7,926 nt of DNA from Limnohabitans sp. (GTDB taxonomy: Bacteria; Pseudomonadota; Gammaproteobacteria; Burkholderiales; Burkholderiaceae_C). This document shows, piece after piece, positions 1 to 6,220 of this stretch (the first letter of the stretch is position 1; each line of letters begins with the position of its first letter). The notes under the pieces are model-generated. The model saw only the letters and a list, made by a program, of their open reading frames with translations, did not search any database and was not told the origin of the DNA. The translations under genes and the position numbers were made by a program. The DNA lies in the NCBI GenBank assembly GCA_018883305.1, contig VEQI01000142.1, positions 1 to 7,926 of the forward strand, written 5' to 3'.

Positions 1-458
1 ATGTAGGCCTGCGTGGAAGGTGACACATGGTCATAAAAAACACCCCGCAGCGGAAACTGCCCGACGCCCACGGTGCGTGCACCACAGGCCCGTGCGCCAA
101 GCCAGGTCAGCAGGCTGGTACGCAAGCCGGCGCTCTCGGTGTCGATGATCAAATCGGGTTTCAGTTCGCGACACACCTCTCTCACCTCACGCACCACGGT
201 CCACCAGGGCACGCGTGGCGCATCTGGCTGGCTGGGGTCGCCCCGGCGCACGGTTAAAAAATGTGCACTGGTCAACAGCGGATGCTCTCGAATGAGTGAT
301 TCCGTGACATAACCGGGATGCTTGCTCAGGAACAGCAAGTGAAGCCGTGCCTGTGGCCATTGATTTTTCAAGACCCGCCAGGAGGCCGAGGCACGCAACA
401 CATCGCCCACACCCAGGCTATGCGCCTTGAGAATCAGGATGTCTGTCGGGTCCTTCAC
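1..458 (-). CDS. GT9 (heptosyltransferase-like) glycosyltransferase, N-terminal part
   Basis: The first 152 codons are present and the rest lies beyond position 1. It starts with GTG at 458, overlapping the stop of the GT4 gene as GTGA (455-458). The start is backed by a strong Shine-Dalgarno-like AAGGGGGTG at 461-469. Residues 7-31 (ILILKAHSLGVGDVLRASAS, then WRVLK) match the N-terminal Rossmann strand and loop of GT9 enzymes. D19 sits where heptosyltransferases carry the catalytic Asp of their SLGD motif. A second GT9-like stretch is DLIIDTESAGLRTSLLTWLG (residues 102-121), followed by an R-T-V-G-V-G segment. GT9 enzymes transfer heptose or related sugars from ADP-activated donors to the LPS inner core on the cytoplasmic face of the inner membrane. 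The acceptor and sugar here cannot be told. The neighbouring GT4 and deacetylase support a role in LPS or another surface glycan. Family call is fairly sure; heptose specificity is inferred. Confidence 0.82.
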   Translation of the reverse strand, partial: MKDPTDILILKAHSLGVGDVLRASASWRVLKNQWPQARLHLLFLSKHPGYVTESLIREHPLLTSAHFLTVRRGDPSQPDAPRVPWWTVVREVREVCRELKPDLIIDTESAGLRTSLLTWLGARACGARTVGVGQFPLRGVFYDHVSPSTQAY

Positions 459-1630
459 GCCACCCCCTTGATTGCCAGACGATACAAGGCCTCTTGCTGC
501 GGCGCCAACGTGTCCCAAGCGAACTGCCGGGCATACGTCAGACCGTGTGTGATCAAGCGGTTGCGCAATGACGCATCGCTGCAAATGCGGGTGACACCAT
601 GGGCAATTTCCTTGCCCGAGGTGGGATCTTGCAACAGCAACGCCTGATCGCCATCCTGCAGATGAGCGGAAGACAAACAATAAGGGGCCCGGCTCACCAG
701 CAAGGGCAGTTGATGCGCCATGGCCTCCAGGGTCACCATGCCAAAGGTGTCCTCCAGCGTGGCGTGCACCAGCATATCGCAGGCGTCATACGCGATTCGC
801 GTGTCCTGCAACACACCCAGAAAATGCACACGCGCCTGCAAGCCGGCCTGCTCCACCAAGGGTTGCCAGGCGGGAATTTGCGCAGGCTGCCCGACCACCG
901 CCAAATGCACATCTGCAGGCAACAGAGGCAAGGCCTGTAACAACGCGCCAAGACCTTTCTTGCGGAAGTCGTGGCCAATCATCAAGAGCAGCGTGGCTGA
1001 AGCGGGTAGACCCAGGGAATCACGAGCCTGCGCACGTACCCTCATTTGTGCGGGCGCATCCAGCATCTCTGGCATCCGTACCCCGGGTGTCAACACCTGC
1101 AACTGACCAGGCCACCAATGAAAGTGCTGGGGCAACACCTCTGCCAGGGCGTGAGACGCGGCCACGATCACCCGATGCGCATCGCGACGCATGCGCAGGT
1201 GTTCCAACCCCACATACGCCAGTAAACGCGGGCTGGTGGCCACTTGCAGCACTTTCCACCATTTGCGCCACCCGTGACGATGAGCAAAGAGGTTGTGGAC
1301 CACGGGCTTGACATGCACGGTCTGGACCTGACCATGAAACACGTTTTCATGCGAATGCACCACATCAAAGCCATGACGTGTGTGCCACCAGCTCCACAGC
1401 GCAAACAACCATTGATCGAGCCAACGTGGGCGCTGGAGGCCCCAGCCCATCACCTGGTAGTGAACGCCCGGCAAGGGTTTGCCATGCGACTTGCAGAACA
1501 CGGTGATGTCATGGCGGCGCGACAGCTGTTCCACCAAAGACACGGCATAGTTTTCAGCGCCCCCCAGATGCCGCTCGAAGCGACGACTCAACACCGCGAT
1601 TCTCAAACGGGACGTGTCAACGTCAGCCAT
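455..1630 (-). CDS. GT4-family glycosyltransferase, probable LPS/surface glycan
   Basis: A 391-residue GT-B fold enzyme of the WaaG-like GT4 family. These retaining enzymes move a sugar from a nucleotide-sugar donor onto a lipid-linked or LPS core acceptor in the cytoplasm. Visible signs, numbered from the chosen start: the N-terminal strand RIAVLSRRF (10-18) and the glycine-rich loop HLGGAENYA (21-29); the segment FDVVHSHENV (88-97); the inter-domain TPGVRMPE (181-188); the C-domain strand ATLLLMIGHDFRKKG (212-226) with the K-K of the donor site; and the donor motif EDTFGMVTLEAMA (293-305). The frame is open upstream to another ATG at 1666, but ATG 1630 has GAGG six bases upstream and gives only an 8-base overlap with the deacetylase gene, while 1666 has no SD-like site. 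No signal peptide or clear membrane helix is seen; tryptophan-rich stretches near residues 69-85 and 121-125 could touch the membrane. Sugar and acceptor are unknown. Confidence 0.87.
   Translation of the reverse strand: MADVDTSRLRIAVLSRRFERHLGGAENYAVSLVEQLSRRHDITVFCKSHGKPLPGVHYQVMGWGLQRPRWLDQWLFALWSWWHTRHGFDVVHSHENVFHGQVQTVHVKPVVHNLFAHRHGWRKWWKVLQVATSPRLLAYVGLEHLRMRRDAHRVIVAASHALAEVLPQHFHWWPGQLQVLTPGVRMPEMLDAPAQMRVRAQARDSLGLPASATLLLMIGHDFRKKGLGALLQALPLLPADVHLAVVGQPAQIPAWQPLVEQAGLQARVHFLGVLQDTRIAYDACDMLVHATLEDTFGMVTLEAMAHQLPLLVSRAPYCLSSAHLQDGDQALLLQDPTSGKEIAHGVTRICSDASLRNRLITHGLTYARQFAWDTLAPQQEALYRLAIKGVA
461..469 (-). promoter_or_regulatory. Ribosome binding site of the GT9 gene
   Basis: Read on the minus strand, this is AAGGGGGTG, matching the ideal anti-SD complement AAGGAGGTG at eight of nine positions. 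It ends two bases before the GTG at 458, so the G-run lies about four bases from the start. It is inside the end of the GT4 coding region and is the strongest SD-like site I found at any junction here. It supports GTG at 458 as the true start. Confidence 0.65.
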
Positions 1631-2387
1631 GGACAGCCTCGGCCTGGTCGCGATAGCGATTTTCATGCGGGCTCAACAGCTTCACCAGAAACTGGGGCCA
1701 GCTGGTGGAACGCACCACCGGGATGCGGTGCAACTGAAACATATCGTCCTCTGCCCTCACCCGCCCACGCCGAGTGGTGGTGGCCGCCAGGTAACCCGCC
1801 TCACGCACCAGCGCCACTTGCTCGGGCCGGTACACACCGAATGGATAGCAAAACTGTTGCACAGGCTGATCCAGCAACACCTCCAGCGCTTGCCGCGATC
1901 CTTGTAACTGGTCTTGCAAGGCAGGGCCGGACAACTGGTCCAGGCGTTCATGGGTGCAGGTGTGCGAACCCACTTCCATCCCCGCATCAGACCAGGCTCG
2001 CACTTGCGCCGCCGTCATGAGCTGCGATGGCTGTACACCCAAGGCATGGTCCCACACGTTGGAGCCGCCCATCAAGCCGCTGACCACATAGCAGGTGGCC
2101 GTGAACCCCAGTTCCTGCAAGACGGGCAAGGCCGAACTCAGGTTGTTGAGGTAGCCATCATCGAAGGTGATGCCCACCACTCGCCCACACCGCTCGCCAC
2201 GCAAGAAAGGCATGAGTTCACGCATGGACAGGCCCAGATAGCCCAACCGCTTGAGCCAGTACATCTGTGATCGAAAGCGGTTCGGCGAGACAGACAGGCT
2301 GCGAAACACCGCCCCCCGTGGCGGCGCCTCGGCGATCTGGTGATAGGTGAGGATGGGAATCTCGCGCTGATTCGCCGTCTGCGTCAT
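1623..2387 (-). CDS. NodB-domain polysaccharide deacetylase family protein
   Basis: A 254-residue carbohydrate esterase family 4 (NodB homology) protein, expected to remove N- or O-acetyl groups from a sugar with a divalent metal. The family motifs are in order: ITFDDGY (73-79, with the catalytic base and metal Asp at D76/D77), SHTCTH (141-146, metal ligands H142 and H146), FCYPFG (179-184) and a late LHRIP (219-223) that fits the final histidine motif. ILTYHQIAE (12-20) resembles the YHxI start of EPS- and LPS-linked members. There is no signal peptide, lipobox or membrane segment, so the protein appears cytoplasmic, unlike periplasmic PgaB-type enzymes. Its ATG overlaps the rng stop as ATGA (2384-2387), and its own end overlaps the GT4 start by eight bases. 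The two glycosyltransferases downstream suggest it trims an acetyl group from a lipid-linked or LPS core sugar; that is inference. The whole metal site looks intact. Confidence 0.87.
   Translation of the reverse strand: MTQTANQREIPILTYHQIAEAPPRGAVFRSLSVSPNRFRSQMYWLKRLGYLGLSMRELMPFLRGERCGRVVGITFDDGYLNNLSSALPVLQELGFTATCYVVSGLMGGSNVWDHALGVQPSQLMTAAQVRAWSDAGMEVGSHTCTHERLDQLSGPALQDQLQGSRQALEVLLDQPVQQFCYPFGVYRPEQVALVREAGYLAATTTRRGRVRAEDDMFQLHRIPVVRSTSWPQFLVKLLSPHENRYRDQAEAVHG
1637..1640 (-). promoter_or_regulatory. Ribosome binding site deciding the GT4 start
   Basis: On the minus strand this reads GAGG and lies six bases before ATG 1630, within the last codons of the deacetylase gene. The other in-frame ATG, at 1666, has no purine-rich stretch in front of it. 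This favours the shorter 391-residue protein, which begins close to the first beta strand as in family members. Confidence 0.5.
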
Positions 2388-3871
2388 ATCAACACAATGT
2401 CGTAGTCTTCCGGACCCATGGCCGGCTCATGCTGCAGGGAAATGGGCTTGCCAATGAACACGCTCAGTCCGGCCAGGTGCTGGCTTTCCTCATCCAGAAA
2501 CAAATCAATCACCGGCGGGGCAGCCACCACGCGGAACTCTGCCGGATGGAATTGACGTGCCTCGCGCAAGATCTCGCGCAGGATGTCATACGCCACGCTA
2601 CGTGGTGTCTTGACCATGCCTTTGCCCTGACACACCTCACACGGCTTGCACAACTGATGCGCCAGCGATTCGCGCGTGCGTTTGCGGGTCATCTCCACCA
2701 GACCCAGGGGTGAAAAATCACTCACCGAGGTTTTGACCCGATCACGTGCCAGTTGTTTGCGCAGCTCCTGCAACACGGCCTCACGGTGGTCTTGTCGCAC
2801 CATGTCGATGAAGTCGGCAATGATGACGCCCCCCAGATTGCGCAATCGCAATTGCCGAGCCAAGGCACCCGCCGCTTCCAAGTTGGTCTTGAAGATGGTT
2901 TCGTCAAAATTGCGCGCACCGGTGAAGGCACCCGTGTTGATGTCCACCGTGGTGAGTGCTTCGGTCTGATCAATGATGAGAAAACCGCCAGACTTCAAGT
3001 CCACACGGCGACCCAGCGCACGAGCCACATCGTCATCAATGCCAAACAAATCAAAAATGGGGCGCTCACCCTTGTAGTGCTGCAGCTTGGCGGCAGCCGC
3101 CGGCATGAACTCCAGACCAAACTGGTGCAGACGTGCATGCTGCTCGCGCGAATCGATGCGAATGGTCTGGGTGGTTTCTCCCACCAGATCGCGCAGGACA
3201 CGCTGCAGCAAATCCAGGTCCTGATGCAGCATGGACTTTGGCGCACTGACCGATGCCGCCTCACGGATACGCTGCCAGGTTTTCCGAAGGTAGCGGATAT
3301 CTTCCAGCAATTCTTGATCGGTCGCGTCTTCGCCGTTGGTCCGAAGAATGAACCCCCCGGTGGCACCATCCGGCTGGTCCTGGCGCAACAGGTCCAGCAA
3401 GCGTTGCTTGAGGGCCTCACGCTGCGCGAGGGCAATTTTTTGCGATACGCCGATGTGGTTGTCCTGCGGCAAAAACACCAGCATGCGCCCCGCAATGCTG
3501 ATCTGCGTGGACAAGCGAGCCCCCTTGCTGCCAATCGGGTCCTTGATGACCTGGACCATCAGCGCCTGCCCCTCGAAAATCTGCTTCTCGATGGGCGTGG
3601 GTGGGACATTGGCGCCCTCACCGTCGGCATGGCGAGCGGCCACACTGGTCCACAGGTCGGCCACATGCAAGAAAGCAGCGCGCTCCAGCCCGATGTCCAC
3701 AAAGGCGGACTGCATGCCCGGCAATACCCGGGAAACACGTCCCAGGTACACATTGCCCACCAGCCCCTTTTCCAGCGTGCGCTCCAGATGCAACTCCTGC
3801 ACCGCACCGTTTTCCACCACGGCGACACGGGTTTCCTGGGGTGACCAATTGATGAGAATGTCTTGTTGCAT
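2384..3871 (-). CDS. rng: Ribonuclease G
   Basis: A 495-residue RNase E/G family endoribonuclease, close to the 489 residues of E. coli RNase G. It cuts single-stranded A/U-rich RNA, matures the 5' end of 16S rRNA and takes part in mRNA decay in the cytoplasm. The N-terminal S1 domain (about 36-125) includes GNVYLGRVSRVLPGMQ (39-54) and FVDIGLERAAFLH (57-69). The catalytic DNase I-like part has TTVDINTGAF (307-316; D310) and ADFIDM (352-357; D353, D356), the expected Mg2+ ligands. The zinc-link cysteines C408, C411 and C414 are present in LCKPCEVC. There is no long C-terminal scaffold arm, which makes this RNase G rather than RNase E. The frame is open upstream to 4042, but ATG 3871 gives the family N-terminus and has AAGG nine bases before it. 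It starts four bases after the maf stop; maf-rng adjacency is also known from E. coli. Confidence 0.97.
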   Translation of the reverse strand: MQQDILINWSPQETRVAVVENGAVQELHLERTLEKGLVGNVYLGRVSRVLPGMQSAFVDIGLERAAFLHVADLWTSVAARHADGEGANVPPTPIEKQIFEGQALMVQVIKDPIGSKGARLSTQISIAGRMLVFLPQDNHIGVSQKIALAQREALKQRLLDLLRQDQPDGATGGFILRTNGEDATDQELLEDIRYLRKTWQRIREAASVSAPKSMLHQDLDLLQRVLRDLVGETTQTIRIDSREQHARLHQFGLEFMPAAAAKLQHYKGERPIFDLFGIDDDVARALGRRVDLKSGGFLIIDQTEALTTVDINTGAFTGARNFDETIFKTNLEAAGALARQLRLRNLGGVIIADFIDMVRQDHREAVLQELRKQLARDRVKTSVSDFSPLGLVEMTRKRTRESLAHQLCKPCEVCQGKGMVKTPRSVAYDILREILREARQFHPAEFRVVAAPPVIDLFLDEESQHLAGLSVFIGKPISLQHEPAMGPEDYDIVLI

Positions 3872-3875
3872 GGCG

Positions 3876-4475
3876 TCAGACCTTGAAGCCGAAGTCCCGC
3901 AGCAAAGCAGCGGTTTCATACAACGGCAGCCCCATGATGCCAGAATGACTGCCACGGATGTGCTCGATGAAACCCGCTGCCCGCCCCTGGATGGCATAAG
4001 CACCCGCCTTGCCCATGGGCTCACCGGTCGCAATGTAGGCACGCAGGCGTGCGGTGCCCACGCTGGCCATGGTCACCTGGGAGATGTTCAACGCCTGGGT
4101 TTGTCGGCGCAGGGTTCCCACAGCCACACACGTCAGCACCCGATGAGTGCCACCTTGCAAGGCTTGCAGCATGGCCAGCGCATGCGCCGCGTCCTGGGGT
4201 TTGCCCAGGATGACACGCCCCCGCGCCACCGTGGTGTCGGCACACAGCACCACCCCGGGCGGCAAGTCCAGCTGACGCATGCGTCGCAACGAGGCCTCCA
4301 GCTTGAGTCGTGTGACCCGCTGCACATAGGTGGTGGGAGCCTCACCAGGCAACACCGCCTCCAAAGCCTCGGCGTCCTCATGGGGTTGTGGGGGCATGAG
4401 GATGGGGGTGACCCCCAGTTGATCCAGCAACTGCAAGCGACGCGGGCTTTGAGAGGCCAGGTACAAGGGCTTCAT
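3876..4475 (-). CDS. maf: Maf-family nucleoside triphosphate pyrophosphatase, YhdE type
   Basis: A 199-residue Maf protein. YhdE-type members hydrolyse dTTP and UTP (and some modified bases) to the monophosphate and pyrophosphate, acting as house-cleaning enzymes; overproduction of Maf proteins can block septation. Visible motifs: LYLASQSPRRLQLL (4-17, phosphate-binding SxSPRR), E33, K58 within TRLKLEAS, CADTTV (78-83, proposed catalytic D80), GKPQD (91-95), and GKAGAYAIQG (155-164) followed by GSHSGIMGLPLYET (175-188). The GKAGAY-IQG block marks the YhdE branch rather than the YceF (m7GTP) branch. The frame continues upstream to 4643, but ATG 4475 begins right before the first strand, as in the family. 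It lies four bases after the rlmH stop. A GTG at 4487 would add four residues and overlap the rlmH stop, so it cannot be fully excluded. Substrate is inferred from subfamily. Confidence 0.94.
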   Translation of the reverse strand: MKPLYLASQSPRRLQLLDQLGVTPILMPPQPHEDAEALEAVLPGEAPTTYVQRVTRLKLEASLRRMRQLDLPPGVVLCADTTVARGRVILGKPQDAAHALAMLQALQGGTHRVLTCVAVGTLRRQTQALNISQVTMASVGTARLRAYIATGEPMGKAGAYAIQGRAAGFIEHIRGSHSGIMGLPLYETAALLRDFGFKV

Positions 4476-4479
4476 GGTG

Positions 4480-4947
4480 TCATTCACGGTGGTAAGGGTG
4501 CTTGGCCAGAATGGACCAGCCGCGGTACAACTGCTCAACCAGCAACACCCGCACCATGGCATGGGGCAAGGTGAGATCGGATAAACGGATGCGCTCATGA
4601 GCCGCGTCTCGAAGCGCCGGGTCCAGCCCATCCGGGCCACCAATCAGCAAGGCCACTTCCTGTGCCTCCCCCTGCCAGTCCAGCATCCGCTGTGACAAGG
4701 CCATGGTCGTGAGGCGGTCCCCACGCTCATCCAGGACCACCACACGCGCCTGTTTGGGAATGGCGGCGCGAAGACGTTCAGCCTCTGCCGCCATGAGGGC
4801 AGCAGCTGGTTTGCTGCCCCTTGGCTCGGCTTTGACGGCCTTGAGCCCGAGCTTCCACTCCGGCGGGAATCGCTTGGCGTAATCGTCCCAGGCAGCCTGC
4901 GCCCAGTCAGGCATGCGCTGACCGACCGCCACGACCCAGAGTTTCAT
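4480..4947 (-). CDS. rlmH: 23S rRNA (pseudouridine-1915-N3)-methyltransferase
   Basis: A 155-residue SPOUT-family methyltransferase with the same length as E. coli RlmH (YbeA). It uses S-adenosylmethionine to methylate pseudouridine 1915 in helix 69 of 23S rRNA on the assembled 70S ribosome and acts as a dimer. Visible family features are VVVLDERGDRLT (69-80), the SAM-knot motif LLIGGPDGLDP (100-110), TLPHAMVRVLLVEQLYRGW (126-144) and the near-invariant C-terminus HPYHRE (150-155). The ATG at 4947 overlaps the rsfS stop as ATGA (4944-4947). The same frame is open upstream to 5331, but that stretch lies under the rsfS tail and has no RlmH character. The rsfS-rlmH pair is conserved widely, including E. 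coli ybeB-ybeA. Confidence 0.97.
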   Translation of the reverse strand: MKLWVVAVGQRMPDWAQAAWDDYAKRFPPEWKLGLKAVKAEPRGSKPAAALMAAEAERLRAAIPKQARVVVLDERGDRLTTMALSQRMLDWQGEAQEVALLIGGPDGLDPALRDAAHERIRLSDLTLPHAMVRVLLVEQLYRGWSILAKHPYHRE

Positions 4948-5594
4948 GCCTTTGAGGTGGTGCGTGTGCGCGGTGAAGCGGCGGATTTCTTGGCTGCTGG
5001 CTGTCGTGCGGCCGGTTTGGCGGACGCGGTGGCAGGCTTGGCCTTGCGTGAAGGGGCACTGGCCGCCCCACCCGCCGCGCGAGTGGCCGACTTGGCCGGC
5101 ACTTTGCCAGCGGCTTGGGGTGCGCGAGCACTGGACGACTGGGTCTTGGCGCGTGCAGGTTTTTTCTCCCCTGCGCTCGGTTTGGCGGATGACGCACGCG
5201 TGGTGACGGTAGCCGACACCGGCTTGGGTGCACCCAGCTTCAGGCGCACGGGCTTGTCGCCCCAGATTTCTTCCAGGTGGTAATACTGGCGGATGGCCGG
5301 CTGCATCACATGCACCACCGCCTGACCACAATCAATGATGATCCACTCCCCGTTTTCCTCGCCCTCCACACGGGGCTTGGGAAAACCGGCGTCACGGACC
5401 TTGTCACGCACACTGGCGGCCAGCGCCTTGGTCTGGCGATTGGAGGTACCGCTGGCCACCACCACACGCTCAAACAAGGCAGAGAGATGCTCGGTGTTGA
5501 ACACCACAATGTCTTGCGCCTTGACGTCTTCCAGGCCATCCACAATGGCTCGCTGCAGTTTTTGGACGTCTTTTTTTGCGGTGGTGTCGGTCAT
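4944..5594 (-). CDS. rsfS: Ribosomal silencing factor RsfS with long basic tail
   Basis: A 216-residue member of the RsfS/YbeB/Iojap family, about twice the 105 residues of E. coli RsfS. RsfS binds ribosomal protein uL14 (L14) on the 50S subunit and blocks joining of the 30S, lowering translation in stationary phase or starvation. The core spans roughly residues 9-113: KLQRAIVDGLEDVKAQDIVV (12-31), VASGTSNRQTKALA (46-59), GEWIIIDCGQAVVHVM (82-97) and YYHLEEIWGD (104-113). Residues 122-216 form a low-complexity tail of Ala, Lys, Arg, Pro, Ser and Thr, described separately. The ATG at 5594 overlaps the nadD stop as ATGA. NadD-RsfS-RlmH is a conserved order, also found near each other in E. coli. 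Function of the core is secure; whether the tail changes the target is unknown. Confidence 0.95.
   Translation of the reverse strand: MTDTTAKKDVQKLQRAIVDGLEDVKAQDIVVFNTEHLSALFERVVVASGTSNRQTKALAASVRDKVRDAGFPKPRVEGEENGEWIIIDCGQAVVHVMQPAIRQYYHLEEIWGDKPVRLKLGAPKPVSATVTTRASSAKPSAGEKKPARAKTQSSSARAPQAAGKVPAKSATRAAGGAASAPSRKAKPATASAKPAARQPAAKKSAASPRTRTTSKA
4947..5231 (-). other. Segment coding the histone-H1-like low-complexity tail of RsfS
   Basis: These 95 codons encode residues 122-216 of RsfS. I count 21 Lys/Arg, one acidic residue (E143) and no aromatic residue; the rest is mostly Ala, Ser, Pro and Thr, with loose AKPA/PAKK-like units near residues 186-205. It has the look of a disordered, nucleic-acid-binding tail as in H1-like bacterial proteins. 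The DNA is free of stops over long stretches in other frames too, as expected for such biased codon content. Nothing points to a frameshift: the frame runs on to a stop overlapping the rlmH start. Confidence 0.8.
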
Positions 5595-6220
5595 GTAGGA
5601 GCGGCGTACAAGCCGTGTTGTTCAATGTAATCGGCAACCCCGGGGGGCACCCGTCCTTGGATGCTGCGTCCAGAGCGCAGGCGCTCACGAATCTCGGTGG
5701 CACTGAGCTCGGACAGGGGCATGGACAAATGCACCACGGGGCCGAATACCGGATTGTGCCATTGACCGGCTTGGGGATCGCGTTCGGCAACCGCCAGAGT
5801 CGCCAATTTCAAGATGTCTTGCCAGCCATGCCAGCGCTGGAAATCACGCGCCTGATCTGCACCAATGATGAGAAACAACTGGTCCTGCGGGTGTTGCGCA
5901 TGCAAGGCGCGCAACGTGTCCAGGGTATAGGTGGGACCATCACGCCGAATCTCCATGTCATCCACCACCACGGCGGGCAGGTCCTGGAACGCCAGACGGG
6001 CCATGGCCAGCCGATCATGAGCAGGAGACAGTGTGTTGGTCTTGTGCCACGCCTGGCCGGTGGGAAAGACGCGCAACTCGTCCAGATGCAATGTTTGCAA
6101 GGCGGTTGCCGCCAGACGCAGATGCGCCAGATGCGGAGGATCAAAGGCGCCCCCCATCATGCCGATGCGCCGGGCCGATGCCCGACAGTCGCCAGAACCC
6201 TGGACAACGTCAGCGCTCAT
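5591..6220 (-). CDS. nadD: Nicotinate-nucleotide adenylyltransferase
   Basis: A 209-residue enzyme that joins nicotinate mononucleotide and ATP to give nicotinate adenine dinucleotide and pyrophosphate, a step shared by de novo and salvage NAD synthesis in the cytoplasm. Visible motifs are MMGGAFDPPHLAH (21-33), the nucleotidyltransferase phosphate loop with its HxxH-type histidines H30 and H33, IIGADQARDFQRWHGW (118-133), and SATEIRERLRSG (173-184), the C-terminal ISSTxIR-type ATP motif. The loop has Ala where many members have Thr (GGTFDPPH), a mild change. The ATG at 6220 overlaps the hemF stop as ATGA; it leaves about 18 residues before the first strand. Later Met codons (21, 22) would cut into that strand, so this start is preferred. 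The gene end overlaps rsfS, also as ATGA. Confidence 0.96.
   Translation of the reverse strand: MSADVVQGSGDCRASARRIGMMGGAFDPPHLAHLRLAATALQTLHLDELRVFPTGQAWHKTNTLSPAHDRLAMARLAFQDLPAVVVDDMEIRRDGPTYTLDTLRALHAQHPQDQLFLIIGADQARDFQRWHGWQDILKLATLAVAERDPQAGQWHNPVFGPVVHLSMPLSELSATEIRERLRSGRSIQGRVPPGVADYIEQHGLYAAPT

Noticed and set aside
1631..1666. Longer GT4 start at ATG 1666
   Set aside because: It would overlap the deacetylase gene by 44 bases, has no SD-like sequence, and adds residues before the first family strand; ATG 1630 has GAGG six bases upstream.
1244..2020. Plus-strand open frame of 258 codons antisense to the GT4 and deacetylase genes
   Set aside because: Both covered genes show their family motifs on the minus strand across this part; the antisense product has none.
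2753..3844. Plus-strand open frame of 363 codons antisense to rng
   Set aside because: It lies entirely inside rng. The protein is Gln/His-rich without a domain or a ribosome site, so it is a shadow frame.
3336..4574. Plus-strand open frame of 412 codons antisense to rng, maf and rlmH
   Set aside because: It crosses three convincing minus-strand genes, has no recognisable domain, and is rich in Arg, Ser, Thr and His, as expected from reading GC-rich coding DNA on the wrong strand.
4944..5231. Idea that the RsfS tail arose from a recent frameshift
   Set aside because: The tail is in frame with the core and ends with an ATGA overlap with rlmH, like the neighbouring junctions. Its composition is coherent as a disordered basic tail rather than out-of-frame noise.
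4948..5331. Upstream extension of the rlmH frame by 128 codons under the rsfS tail
   Set aside because: RlmH is 155 residues from ATG 4947, equal to the E. coli protein. The extension is low-complexity, caused by the Ala/Lys/Pro-biased rsfS tail which leaves few stops in any frame.
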